NCBI RefSeq assembly: GCF_014652395.1
Contig: NZ_BMYS01000011.1
Coordinates: forward strand, 31,333-95,332
DNA from: Advenella faeciporci
Lineage (GTDB): Bacteria > Pseudomonadota > Gammaproteobacteria > Burkholderiales > Burkholderiaceae_B
Length of the DNA stretch: 64,000 nt
Reading direction: 5' to 3'
Below the pieces are notes generated by a model. It did not search any database and had not been told where the DNA came from. It saw nothing but the letters and a program-made list of their open reading frames with translations. The translations under genes and the position numbers were made by a program. Positions 47,265 to 56,384 of the stretch are shown here, piece by piece (position 1 is the first letter of the stretch; every line of letters begins with the position of its first letter).

Positions 47265-47288
47265 TCTCCCATGCTCCTGCGTGGGAGC
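47265..47288. repeat. REP-like palindrome
   Basis: A CTCCCATGCTCC / GCGTGGGAGC palindrome, the same element as at 27669 and 54035, placed between the porin and the Wadjet operon. Confidence 0.7.
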
Positions 47289-47393
47289 GCCTGCCCCCCT
47301 GATTTATGCTATATTGCGGTAAATCATCCTGATTAACCAGATTATCCCTCACAATAAAGTATATTTTTTATAGCATCAGGATAAACAGCTCAC

Positions 47394-48830
47394 ATGGATT
47401 ACCAGCAACTTGTCTCATTACGCCAGCATCATCCTGCCTGGCGGTTGCTGCGGGCCGACAACGCCCCCTTGGTTATCAGTTTTCTACAGCAGGCTTTCGT
47501 TGGCCCCAACCAGCGCAGCCTTGAGCAATCTGACCTGGCATCAAAGCTGGATGACCTGATTTATAGCCTGCACCAAAGTCTTGGCCAAACCCTGTTTCCG
47601 CGCGCCGCCAACGCTTATTTGGATGACTGGGCCGACAATAACAATGGCTGGTTGCGCAAGTTCTACCCGCCCGGTCGCGACGAGGCCCATTATGAGCTGA
47701 CTGCTGCCGCAGAAAAAGCCATTGAATGGCTAGGCAGCCTGGGTAAGCGCCAGTTTGTCGGCACCGAATCCCGCCTGCTGACCATTTTTGATTTACTGCG
47801 CCAAGTGGTGGAAGGCAGCGAAACCGATCCTGACACCCGCATTGCCGAACTTGAAAAACGCAAGGCGGCACTTGATACCGAAATTGCCAGAATCAAGGCC
47901 GGCCAGATAGACCTGATGGATGCAACCCGGGTACGCGAGCGTTTTCTGGCGATCAACGACAGCGCAGATAGCCTGCTGGCCGATTTCCGTGAAATTGAAC
48001 AAAACTTCCGCGACCTGGACCGTGAAGTGCGTGAACGCATAGCCACATGGGAAGGCGGCAAGGGTGCCCTTCTCGAGGATTTTTTTGGAGAACGCGATGC
48101 CATTGCGGACTCGGATCAGGGACGCAGTTTTCGCGCTTTCTGGGAATTCCTGATGTCGCCCTCACGCCAGGATGAGTTATCGGGCTTACTGCATAAAATT
48201 TTCAATATGCCACCCGTGCAAAGCCTGGAGCCGGATCGTCGCCTGCTGCGAATCCATTATGAATGGCTCAAAGCCGGCGAAGTAGCACAACGCACAGTCG
48301 CCCGCCTGTCCGAACAATTACGCCGTTACCTTGATGACCAGGCCTGGCTGGAAAACAAACGCATCATGCATCTGCTGCGTGACATAGAAACCAAGGCGCT
48401 GGGCCTGCGCCAGCACCCGCCAGAAAATGGCCTCATCAGCCTGGGCGATGTACGGGTAGCCCTGAACCTGCCCCTGGATCGCCCCTTGTACAGCCCACCG
48501 CTAAAACCACACATAGATACACAGATTCTGCTTGAAGGAACCAGCGACAACGATGTCAATGTGTTGTTTGGCCAGATCCATGTTGATAAATCCCGGCTGC
48601 TGGAAAATCTGCGCCTGGCGCTGCGCCAGCAACCGCAAATCAGCCTGGGTGAGCTGCTGCAGCGCTATCCGCTGGAGCAGGGCCTGGCCGAACTTGTGAC
48701 CTGGCTTGAACTTGCCACCACCCATAGCCGCTGCGTCCTTGATGAACAGCACTCCCAATTAATCAGCTGGCACGATAAGCAAGGCATACAACGTCGTGCA
48801 AGTGTGCCTTTGATTGTTTTCAGCCATTGA
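47394..48830 (+). CDS. jetA: JetA, Wadjet subunit (DUF3375)
   Basis: Kleisin/wing-type MukF-like subunit of the Wadjet plasmid-restriction complex. 478 residues beginning MDYQQLVSLRQHHPAWRLL, the DUF3375 opening. An N-terminal winged-helix region is followed by helical segments (KRKAALDTEIARIKAG coiled coil ~160-215). The C-terminal domain precedes jetB by seven bases. First gene of jetABCD. The ATG has only a weak, distant ribosome-binding site. Confidence 0.9.
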   Translation: MDYQQLVSLRQHHPAWRLLRADNAPLVISFLQQAFVGPNQRSLEQSDLASKLDDLIYSLHQSLGQTLFPRAANAYLDDWADNNNGWLRKFYPPGRDEAHYELTAAAEKAIEWLGSLGKRQFVGTESRLLTIFDLLRQVVEGSETDPDTRIAELEKRKAALDTEIARIKAGQIDLMDATRVRERFLAINDSADSLLADFREIEQNFRDLDREVRERIATWEGGKGALLEDFFGERDAIADSDQGRSFRAFWEFLMSPSRQDELSGLLHKIFNMPPVQSLEPDRRLLRIHYEWLKAGEVAQRTVARLSEQLRRYLDDQAWLENKRIMHLLRDIETKALGLRQHPPENGLISLGDVRVALNLPLDRPLYSPPLKPHIDTQILLEGTSDNDVNVLFGQIHVDKSRLLENLRLALRQQPQISLGELLQRYPLEQGLAELVTWLELATTHSRCVLDEQHSQLISWHDKQGIQRRASVPLIVFSH

Positions 48831-48837
48831 ACTGCCC

Positions 48838-49440
48838 ATGACATCCATTTTTCCTGCCGACTTGTCAACCCTTTTAATCAACCTGCTCAAGGGCGTGCTT
48901 TATCGTGATGATGACCAGCCGGGCTGGCAAAACCTGATTGAGCAACAGGCAGCCGTACGCGACTACATCCAGTTGTTGGGCCTTGAGCTGATTCTTGACG
49001 ACGCCGAAGGCTATGCCTATTTACGCCAATCCCAGCAAGATAATGAAGACGGCAAAAGCACCATCCCCACCCTCATCCCACGCCGCCAGTTAAGCTACCC
49101 TGTCAGCCTGCTGCTGGCTCTGCTCCGCAAGCGTCTGGCCGAATCTGATGCGAGCAGCAGCGATGCCCGCCTGATTCTTTCACGCGACCAGCTGGTAGAA
49201 CTGATACGCCTGTTCCTGCCAGAAAGCAGCAACGAAGCAAAGCTGATCGACCGCATTGACAGCCATATCGCCAAAGTGGTTGAACTGGGTTTTCTGCGCA
49301 AATTAAAAGGCCAGCAAGAGCCACTTTACGAAGTGCGCAGAATTCTGAAAGCCTTTATTGATGCCCAGTGGCTGAATGAATTTGACCAGCGCCTGGCAGA
49401 ATATGCCGCGTTGTCCAACACAGAAGGAGAGCAGGAATGA
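48838..49440 (+). CDS. jetB: JetB, Wadjet subunit (DUF4194)
   Basis: KITE-type (MukE-like) accessory subunit. 200 residues. DUF4194 features: DDQPGWQNLIEQQAAVRDYI, RRQLSYPVSLLLALLRKRL and a C-terminal LKGQQEPLYEVRRILKAFI. The stop overlaps the jetC start (ATGA), so the two are coupled. Confidence 0.9.
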   Translation: MTSIFPADLSTLLINLLKGVLYRDDDQPGWQNLIEQQAAVRDYIQLLGLELILDDAEGYAYLRQSQQDNEDGKSTIPTLIPRRQLSYPVSLLLALLRKRLAESDASSSDARLILSRDQLVELIRLFLPESSNEAKLIDRIDSHIAKVVELGFLRKLKGQQEPLYEVRRILKAFIDAQWLNEFDQRLAEYAALSNTEGEQE

Positions 49441-52400
49441 CAGATTCCAGCCATTCACCCATGCTTGACTTTGCCGGCAGTGACGAACGCGCCGGCTTTC
49501 GCCTGCACGACATTGAAGTTTACAACTGGGGGACATTTAACCAACGAGTATGGTGCTTCCCTGCCAATGGCGACAATGCACTGTTAACGGGTGATATTGG
49601 TTCTGGCAAATCAACCCTGGTAGATGCCATTACCACTTTGCTGGTGCCAGCGCAAAAAATTGCCTATAACAAGGCTGCCGGCGCCGAAGCCAAAGAAAGA
49701 ACCCTGCGGTCTTATGTGCTGGGCTACTATAAATCCGAGCGTAGCGACTCGGGGTTAAACGCCAAGCCGGTCGCACTGCGTGACCACAATAGCTATTCAG
49801 TCATTCTGGGGCACTTCTATAACGAGGGGTATGACCAGCACGTGACGCTGGCCCAGGTATTTTACATCACCGAAAACCGGGGGCAGCCGGAACGCTTTTA
49901 TGTGGTGGCCGACAAACACTTAACCATCACCGAACATTTTGCCCACTTCGGCAATGATCTTAACAGCTTGCGCAAACGGCTGCGGGCAATGCAGGAGGTC
50001 ACCCTGAACACCAGTTTTAATGCCTATAGTGCGGCTTTCCGCCGGCGCTTTGGCATTAACAACGATCAGGCGCTAGAACTGTTCAGCCAGACAGTTTCAA
50101 TGAAATCGGTGGGAAACCTGACCGATTTCGTCCGTGAGCACATGCTGGAAGAATTTCCGGTTGAAGAACGCATCCAGGCATTAATCCAGCATTTTGATGA
50201 CCTGCATCGCGCCCACGAGGCGGTACTTAAGGCCAAACAGCAAATTGCCCTGCTGCAGCCGCTGGTGCAAAATTGTAAACATCATCAGCAGGAATCTGCC
50301 GAACGCCTGGCACAAGTGGGCTGCCGGGAAGCCCTGGCCCCCTGGTTTGCGGGACTCAAAGCCGGGTTACTGGAAAAGCGCCTTAACAACCTGGCCCAGG
50401 ACCTCGCCCGCCAGCAAGAACAGCAACGCAGCCTGCAAGAACAGCAACAACAGGGCCAGTCACAGCGCGATGAACTGACCCGTGCGATTGCACAAAACGG
50501 TGGTGACCGCCTGGCAGCCATCAAGGAAGAAATCAATCGTGTGCAAAACGAACAACAGCGTCGTCTGCGCGCTGTTGAACGCTATAACAAACTGTCACAA
50601 AAACTGGGGCTGCCATTAGCCGACAGCGCCGAACCCTTTCTGGCCACCCGCCAGGCTTTACCAGGCCTGAACGAACGCTGTCGCGAGCAGCGCGACACAG
50701 CCCTGAATGAGCAAACCGAAACGGCTGTCACTTTGCGCAACCTGCGCCAGCAGCATGGGCAACTGGACACCGAATTGGCCTCTTTGCGCCAACGGCGTTC
50801 CAACCTGCCTGCGCGCATCCTGGATATCCGCGCCCGGCTATGTGCTGAATTGGCAATTGAAGAAAGCAAATTACCCTTTGTTGGCGAATTGTTACAGATA
50901 CGAGAAGATGAACGCGACTGGGAAGGAGTGTCAGAACGTCTGCTGCATAACTTCGGCTTGTCGCTTCTGGTACCCGATGAACTTTACGTCCAGGTCGCCC
51001 AATGGGTCGAACAAACACATTTAGGCGGCCGCCTGGTGTACTTCAGAATCCGCGAAGGCCGCAACCGGCTTGCGGTGGATACCCACTCAGACTCACTGGT
51101 TCGAAAACTGCAGATCAAGCCAGACACGCCCTTCTATAACTGGCTGGAAGCTGAGCTGGCACGGCGCTTTGACTATACCTGCTGCGATTCGATGGAACAA
51201 TTCCGGCGCGAAGAAAAGGCCGTTACACAAGCCGGTCAGGTCAAGTCCGGCCAGGAACGCCATGAAAAAGACGATCGCCACCGGCTGAATGACCGCACCC
51301 AATATGTCCTTGGCTGGAGCAACGAACAAAAAATTGCCGCGCTTGAAAAACAGGCTGCCGACCTGCAACAACGCATCCAGCAACACGCCCTGCAATTGGC
51401 CGGCTTGCAACAGCGCCAGCGCGAACTTGATACACAGCTGGAACTGCTTGCCCAACTGTCAGTATTCGACAATTTTCAGGAACTGGACTGGCAGCCACTG
51501 CAATTGCATATTCACAAGCTGGAACAGGAACGCCAGCAACTGGAAGCCGAATCTGATACCCTGCGAGCCCTGCAGGAGCAACTGCGGCAACTGGAAAACG
51601 AGTTGCATAACCTGCGCGATGCACTGGACAACAAAAACCGCGAACTGGCCCGAACCGAACAGAAGCAGGAGGATACCCAACAGGCAGCCAACGAGGCCCG
51701 GGCCCAGCACCAGGCTGCCACGCCTGAACTGCAGGCGCATTTCGCCAAACTTGCCGTGCTACGTGAGCAGGCACTGGAAGAACACACCCTGACCGTTGAA
51801 TCTTGCAACAATCGTGAACAGGAACTGCGCAGCTGGTTGCAAAGCAAGATTAATGCCGCAGACAAGCGCCTGGAACGCCTGACCCAAAATATTGTCCAGG
51901 CCATGACCGAGTACCGTACCGCCTACCCGATGGACACCCAGGAGGTTGATGTCAGTGTCAAGGCTGCCGATGAGTACCGCGCCATGCTTGCCAGCCTGGA
52001 AGAAGATGGACTGCCGCAATTTGAGCAGCGATTCAAGGACATGCTCAATGAAAACATCATTAACGAAATTGCCAATTTCCAGACTCACTTGCGCCGTGAG
52101 GAGCAGGATATCCGTGTACGCATTGACGAAATCAACCGCTCACTTCACGAAATTGATTATACCTCGGGACGATTCATCCAGTTAGAAGCACAATCAAGCG
52201 GTGATGGAGAAATCAACGCTTTCCGTAACGACCTTAAGGCTTGCACTGAAGGCAGTCTGTCTGGCAGCCAGGACGAACAATACGCGGAAAGCAAATTTTT
52301 ACAGGTACGCCAAATCATTGAACGATTCCGTGGTCGCGATGGCAGCAGCGAGGCCGACAAGCGCTGGACTCGCAAGGTTTGTGACGTGCGCAACTGGTAT

Positions 52401-52820
52401 GTGTTTTCCGCCTCTGAACGTTGGCGCGAAGACAATAGTGAACACGAGCATTACAGTGACTCCGGTGGCAAATCCGGCGGACAAAAAGAAAAACTTGCCT
52501 ATACCGTGCTGGCAGCCAGCCTGGCCTATCGATTCGGCCTTGAATGGGGGGCCATCCGTTCCCGTTCATTCCGCTTTGTGGTGATTGATGAAGCATTCGG
52601 GCGGGGCTCGGATGAGTCGGCCCGTTACGGCCTGGAACTGTTCCGCAAGCTTAACCTGCAACTGCTCATCGTCACCCCGCTGCAAAAGATTCATATTATT
52701 GAACCGTATGTTGCCAGTGTCGGCTTTGTACACAACGAACAAGGACTTGAGTCCAAGTTGCGTTGCCTGAGCATTGAAGAGTATCACGCGCAGAAAGCCG
52801 GTAAGACAGCTACGCCATGA
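49437..52820 (+). CDS. jetC: JetC, Wadjet SMC/MukB-like ATPase
   Basis: 1127 residues. Walker A LTGDIGSGKSTLVDAI around residue 50, long Gln/Glu-rich coiled coils from about 265 to 860 broken by a hinge-like globular region (~450-600), then signature SDSGGKSGGQKEKLAYT and Walker B FRFVVIDEAFGRGSDES. All motor elements are intact, so it should extrude DNA loops as the motor of the complex. Stop overlaps the jetD start (ATGA). Confidence 0.93.
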   Translation: MTDSSHSPMLDFAGSDERAGFRLHDIEVYNWGTFNQRVWCFPANGDNALLTGDIGSGKSTLVDAITTLLVPAQKIAYNKAAGAEAKERTLRSYVLGYYKSERSDSGLNAKPVALRDHNSYSVILGHFYNEGYDQHVTLAQVFYITENRGQPERFYVVADKHLTITEHFAHFGNDLNSLRKRLRAMQEVTLNTSFNAYSAAFRRRFGINNDQALELFSQTVSMKSVGNLTDFVREHMLEEFPVEERIQALIQHFDDLHRAHEAVLKAKQQIALLQPLVQNCKHHQQESAERLAQVGCREALAPWFAGLKAGLLEKRLNNLAQDLARQQEQQRSLQEQQQQGQSQRDELTRAIAQNGGDRLAAIKEEINRVQNEQQRRLRAVERYNKLSQKLGLPLADSAEPFLATRQALPGLNERCREQRDTALNEQTETAVTLRNLRQQHGQLDTELASLRQRRSNLPARILDIRARLCAELAIEESKLPFVGELLQIREDERDWEGVSERLLHNFGLSLLVPDELYVQVAQWVEQTHLGGRLVYFRIREGRNRLAVDTHSDSLVRKLQIKPDTPFYNWLEAELARRFDYTCCDSMEQFRREEKAVTQAGQVKSGQERHEKDDRHRLNDRTQYVLGWSNEQKIAALEKQAADLQQRIQQHALQLAGLQQRQRELDTQLELLAQLSVFDNFQELDWQPLQLHIHKLEQERQQLEAESDTLRALQEQLRQLENELHNLRDALDNKNRELARTEQKQEDTQQAANEARAQHQAATPELQAHFAKLAVLREQALEEHTLTVESCNNREQELRSWLQSKINAADKRLERLTQNIVQAMTEYRTAYPMDTQEVDVSVKAADEYRAMLASLEEDGLPQFEQRFKDMLNENIINEIANFQTHLRREEQDIRVRIDEINRSLHEIDYTSGRFIQLEAQSSGDGEINAFRNDLKACTEGSLSGSQDEQYAESKFLQVRQIIERFRGRDGSSEADKRWTRKVCDVRNWYVFSASERWREDNSEHEHYSDSGGKSGGQKEKLAYTVLAASLAYRFGLEWGAIRSRSFRFVVIDEAFGRGSDESARYGLELFRKLNLQLLIVTPLQKIHIIEPYVASVGFVHNEQGLESKLRCLSIEEYHAQKAGKTATP

Positions 52821-54019
52821 GCAAACAGGACTGGAGCACACAAACTGACTTACGCAGCCAGCTGCAGCGGTTTTGGGATAAAGGTGAGCTGCTACGCACC
52901 CGCCTGCCCCATGCCGCGCCACTCTTTCCCTGGCAACTGCGGCTGAAAAAGCCGAATAGCCTGGATCTGGGCAACAACTTCGAGCAGGTTCGTCGCTGGA
53001 TTGGCCAGTTACAGCAGCTGGATAAGCGTTACCGGTTGACGTGGAAAGAAGTCAACCACCGCCAGCTGGGGCGCAACCACATCCCGGATCAAGTCTGGAT
53101 TGAGCAGGCTGAAGATGCCCTGGGACTGCTTGGCCAACGGCGTGCTGCACAACAATTTGACCAGCTGGTGGAAAACACGCTGGACGATTTCCCCGAGCTG
53201 TTGCCCTGGCTGGAAAAATACCCCTTGACGGCCCTGGAACATGCGGCCAGCTGGCACAAGGTGCTTGCCGTGCTGCACTGGTTTCGCAAGCACCCCCACA
53301 GCGGCCTGTACCTGCGCCAGCTGGATATTGCCGGCGTCGATACCAAGTTCATTGAACAACATCGCGGTTTATTGGGCAAACTGCTTGATTTGGCCTTACC
53401 GGCCGAATACATAAATGAACAATGGCGGGGTGCCGATGGCTTCACCCGTCGTTATGGTTTGCAAGACAAACCGCTGCGGGTACGTTTGCGAATCCTGGAC
53501 AGCACACTGGCTATTGCCGGGCTGAATGACCTGGAGCTGCCGGTAGAACAACTTGCCCGCCTGCATCTGCCGGTGGAAAAGGTATTTGTGACCGAAAATG
53601 AAATCAATGCCCTGGCCTTTCCTGACCAGCCTGGCGCCATACTGTTATTTGGCCAGGGCTATGCCCTGAACACACTGGGCCAGATACCCTGGCTAACCCG
53701 GCAGCCGCTTTACTACTGGGGAGATATTGACACCCACGGCTTTGCCATTCTTAACCGCCTGCGCAGCCACCTGCCCCATACCCAATCACTGCTTATGGAT
53801 ACAGCCACCCTGCTGCATCATCACGAAATGTGGGGGCAAGAACCGGAAGATAAACGCTGCACCAGCGAACTGCCATTGCTGACCGACAGCGAACAAGCGT
53901 TGTATCAGGCGCTGCGTGATAATAAGATTTACACACCGGACAGGCAGCCAGTGAAAAACCTGCGTTTTGAACAGGAGCATGTACGGTTCAGTTGGCTGCT
54001 GCACCATCTGCCCGAATGA
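52817..54019 (+). CDS. jetD: JetD, Wadjet topoisomerase-like nuclease
   Basis: 400 residues. N-terminal DUF3322 (about 1-185) and C-terminal DUF2220/Toprim domain: the Glu in VTENEINALAF and the acidic pair in WGDIDTHGF are the metal-binding residues. It cuts small circular DNA once JetABC has extruded it. The tail LRFEQEHVRFSWLLHHL is intact. Gene order and overlaps match type I Wadjet operons. Confidence 0.92.
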   Translation: MSKQDWSTQTDLRSQLQRFWDKGELLRTRLPHAAPLFPWQLRLKKPNSLDLGNNFEQVRRWIGQLQQLDKRYRLTWKEVNHRQLGRNHIPDQVWIEQAEDALGLLGQRRAAQQFDQLVENTLDDFPELLPWLEKYPLTALEHAASWHKVLAVLHWFRKHPHSGLYLRQLDIAGVDTKFIEQHRGLLGKLLDLALPAEYINEQWRGADGFTRRYGLQDKPLRVRLRILDSTLAIAGLNDLELPVEQLARLHLPVEKVFVTENEINALAFPDQPGAILLFGQGYALNTLGQIPWLTRQPLYYWGDIDTHGFAILNRLRSHLPHTQSLLMDTATLLHHHEMWGQEPEDKRCTSELPLLTDSEQALYQALRDNKIYTPDRQPVKNLRFEQEHVRFSWLLHHLPE

Positions 54020-54034
54020 TTTGTTCGCGCAGGC

Positions 54035-54058
54035 ATTCCCATGCTCCAGCGTGGGAGC
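54035..54058. repeat. REP-like palindrome
   Basis: TTCCCATGCTCC / GCGTGGGAGC palindrome, 15 bases after the jetD stop. Confidence 0.7.
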
Positions 54059-54192
54059 AAGCGTTTTCCCAATATGGATTTGGTTTGGTATATTGCTCAT
54101 GGCATAGAGCTAGACTTACAACATCTTCAGGCCCATCTATAACAAAGCTGTAAATACTTGAAAAGCAACAAGGCTTTCTCATAATATTTTCA

Positions 54193-54525
54193 TTAATGTG
54201 CCGCCAACTTAGATGAACCCCCGGCATTATTAACGGTAAAAGGCTGGATATGCGCCAACGTATCGTAAAGGGCTTCTCTGGCCAACTCTGTATCATAATG
54301 AGCTTGAAGACCCAGCCAGCTTTGTGCGTCAGTATTAAAAAAAGCAGCCAAACGCAATGCTGTGTCAGGTGTAATTGCCCGCTTTCCCTTAACAATTTCA
54401 TTGATTCTACGGGCAGGTACACCAATTGCTTTGGCCAAAGCATACTGGCTGATTTCCAAGGGTATAAGCCAGTCTTCCAATAAAATTTCACCAGGATGAA
54501 CAAGGGGGATTTCTCTGCGCGCCAT
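54193..54525 (-). CDS. higA: HigA-type antitoxin
   Basis: 110 residues. XRE helix-turn-helix: EILLEDWLIPLEISQYALAK and GVPARRINEIVKGKRAITP, then DTALRLAAFFNTDAQSWLGL, the standard HigA sequence. Neutralises HigB and represses the operon. Encoded after the toxin, the order that marks hig loci. A 15-residue C-terminal extension follows. Confidence 0.92.
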   Translation of the reverse strand: MARREIPLVHPGEILLEDWLIPLEISQYALAKAIGVPARRINEIVKGKRAITPDTALRLAAFFNTDAQSWLGLQAHYDTELAREALYDTLAHIQPFTVNNAGGSSKLAAH

Positions 54526-54537
54526 TGTCTTTTTCCT

Positions 54538-54816
54538 TTAATGATAGTCCACAATTTCAACATGACTGACGTTGCCATTGTTCCATACAAAACAAACCCG
54601 CCACTGGTCATTTACACGAATACTGTACTGCCCTTTCCTGTCGCCACTTAATAGCTCTAAATGGTTTGCTGGTGGTGCTCGCAGGAACTGTAAGCTCATT
54701 GCTGCGTGAATCTGTTGCAATTTACGCATTGCAACCCGCTCAATATTAACGAAACGCTTGACACGCTTACCGTTAAATAAATCCTCTGTGTCACCGCAAG
54801 CAAAATGAGTAATCAT
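54538..54816 (-). CDS. higB: HigB-type mRNA interferase toxin
   Basis: RelE-fold, ribosome-dependent mRNA endonuclease. 92 residues from the internal ATG at 54816, the usual HigB length; a longer start is open but implausible. Features: DTEDLFNGKRVKRFVNIERVA, MRKLQQIHAA, the DRKGQYSIRVNDQWRVCF core and the VSHVEIVDYH end. All expected catalytic-site residues appear present. Confidence 0.92.
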   Translation of the reverse strand: MITHFACGDTEDLFNGKRVKRFVNIERVAMRKLQQIHAAMSLQFLRAPPANHLELLSGDRKGQYSIRVNDQWRVCFVWNNGNVSHVEIVDYH

Positions 54817-54838
54817 AAATATTGATTTTTTATAATAG

Positions 54839-54853
54839 TAACGCAACGCGTTA
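54839..54853. promoter_or_regulatory. Probable HigA operator
   Basis: TAACGC-AAC-GCGTTA: perfect six-base arms, three-base centre. On the minus strand it sits right before a TATTAT -10-like box (54837-54832), about 15 bases before the first possible higB start, so bound HigA would block the promoter. Confidence 0.55.
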
Positions 54854-54967
54854 ATAACATCAACCGTTATTAAAATAAAAGTAAAAAAAGGCCATCATAC
54901 GTCATACAAATTATAAAAAACCAAAGATGAGACAACTGTTTCATATGGATCATTTACATTCAGCCCT

Positions 54968-55099
54968 CTCTGGCAGGATAGTTGTCACCCTACTGTTTGT
55001 AGCAAGCAAGCGGTCATTCGGCAATACACTCACTACTATAATCACGAATATCACAAGCGCAAATTAAAAAACCAGAGTCCGGTACACCCGAGTTCGACA
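54968..55099 (+). mobile_element. IS3-family remnant (end plus orfB tail)
   Basis: The 20 bases at 54968-54987 match exactly the outer end of the IS3 element at 58845-58864 (opposite strand). About 20 bases later an open frame encodes AVIRQYTHYYNHEYHKRKLK-NQSPV, the characteristic C-terminus of an IS3-family OrfB. A CACCCGAGTTCGACA end (55085-55099) also occurs at 63874. Almost the whole internal part is missing. Confidence 0.55.
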
Positions 55100-55120
55100 G
55101 TCAAAACCGTAACCTATTAA

Positions 55121-55140
55121 TTTGTAATGGATCGTTTTAA
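55121..55140. repeat. Partial repeat of the right-edge sequence
   Basis: TTTGTAATGG followed by a CGTTTTAA block, also found near 63957-63976. Spacing to the CACC(C/T)GAGTTCGACA motif differs (about 21 versus 68 bases), so one copy has gained or lost sequence. Confidence 0.35.
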
Positions 55141-55164
55141 AAACGCCCCACTACAAGTTCACAT

Positions 55165-55720
55165 AGGCCACCTGCAAACGGCTTTTTGACCTTCAGGCTG
55201 GACAACACAGCGGCTTGTTCCGCATCTATGGCAGAGATTCCGGAACTGCCGGCTGACCGTCGAATGTGACTTTATGCGTCTGAATTCGGCGCAATACTGA
55301 CAAGGCCCGTTCCGGTGAGCACACGTCGGGCACCGGGTTCTGGTACAGCCGTTCACGCATGACACGCGCAAGCACCAACGCAATAAAACAGATATAAGCA
55401 TGAGCCCGGATGCGATCAACCAGGCACAGGTTGCTCCACTTTTCTTCACCCACGATGTCGGATTCGTCAGTGTTTTGCGCACTCTGATTAAACGGTGCCA
55501 GCAGATTGGCAAATTCGTTGTAACGGCGACCCGGTACCGCCAGAATGAATTCCAGCGGTGCACCCGATGGCAGCACCATCTTTTGCAATGTTTCCAGATT
55601 ATCTAAAGACACCAGGCCCAGCATGAACTGACGGGCAAGGCCTTCGGCTCGTATGGTGGTCATAGCGTAGAAGACAACAGAGAGATCGTAAGCGTTCGGG
55701 CATCCTTGTAATTACACATA
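55165..55720 (-). pseudogene. IS1634-like transposase, internally deleted and frameshifted
   Basis: Reading from the right: YDLSVVFYAMTTIRAEG, then LARQFMLGLV, then SLDNLETLQKMVLPSG, APLEFILAVPGRRYNEFANLL and RIRAHAYICFIALVLARVM. These blocks are normally spread over ~400 residues and here run together, so two internal deletions joined them. The first catalytic Asp of the FYD motif is Ala. The end frame shifts near 55240: the correct tail (GISAIDAEQAAVLSSLKVKK) continues in another frame. Confidence 0.7.
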
Positions 55721-55808
55721 TATATCAGGTAGTTATTGTATATATTTAATAATTTACATTAAGTTAGCTGTATTCTATTGCCATAGGGACGATTTGGAGG
55801 CAACCCAA

Positions 55809-55895
55809 ATGGCAAAGATACAAAACACGAAGTTCAATGCGGATATCTGGGCAGAGCATGAAGGTGCGCCTGCCGTAGGAAAAGAGCTTATATGA
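55809..55895 (+). pseudogene. PemI/ChpS-like antitoxin, internally deleted
   Basis: 28 codons with a good ribosome-binding site (TTGGAGG). MAKIQNTKFN is joined directly to ADIWAEHEGAPAVGKELI, which matches the normal antitoxin C-terminus. The AbrB-like DNA-binding centre is missing. It overlaps the toxin start (ATGA), as in intact operons. Confidence 0.5.
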
Positions 55896-56221
55896 AACGT
55901 GGTGATATTTATCTGGTGCCGCTTGACCCAACAGCAGGGCATGAACAAAATGGGAGCCGCCCTGTTGTTGTCGTTTCGGCAGAAAGATTCAATAAACTAA
56001 CAATACTACCCGTAGTTTGCCCTATAACCACGGGGGATGATTTTGCACGTCGCTTAGGGTTTTCTGTTCAGATATAGGGTATTAAAACAACAGGTATCAT
56101 ACGTTGCGATCAACCCAGGACATTAAACTTGTTGGCACGTAACGCTAAAAAAGTTGATGCATTGCCAGATCATCTTGTTGAGGAAGTATTGGCAAAAGTA
56201 TCAGTTATATTTTATTTTTGA
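55892..56221 (+). pseudogene. PemK/MazF-like toxin with an in-frame stop
   Basis: The first 61 codons read RGDIYLVPLDPTAGHEQNGS-RPVVVVSAERFN, the standard MazF/PemK opening. A TAG follows GFSVQI (at 56075-56077). The same frame then continues GIKTTGIIRCDQPRTLNLLA and LPDHLVEEVLAKVS to a TGA at 56219-56221, the normal C-terminus. Without read-through only the N-terminal half is made, lacking the second active-site strand. Confidence 0.75.
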
Positions 56222-56327
56222 CCTTGCCTGCAAGCCCAAAAACTTCTCGTTCCAATAGTATATGAACAAGCAATTTTATATTTATATAGAAGCGTTAACA
56301 AAAAATCACACGCCCTTTTACCTCAGC

Positions 56328-56366
56328 AAAACAGGCCTTGCGTTATAAACACAAGGCCTGTTTTTC
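56328..56366 (-). terminator. Terminator after the orphan Bug gene
   Basis: AAAACAGGCCTTG, an 11-base loop, then CAAGGCCTG and TTTTT: a strong stem with A and T flanks, 19 bases beyond the stop. Confidence 0.85.
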
Positions 56367-56384
56367 AAGTCATTATAACAACAA

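Noticed and set aside
49437..52820. Many open frames on both strands inside jetC
   Set aside because: They are shadows of the coiled-coil coding frame; jetC itself is intact and explains the codon pattern.
55159..55563. 134-codon minus-strand frame
   Set aside because: Cys/Arg-rich shadow of the IS1634-like transposase frame.
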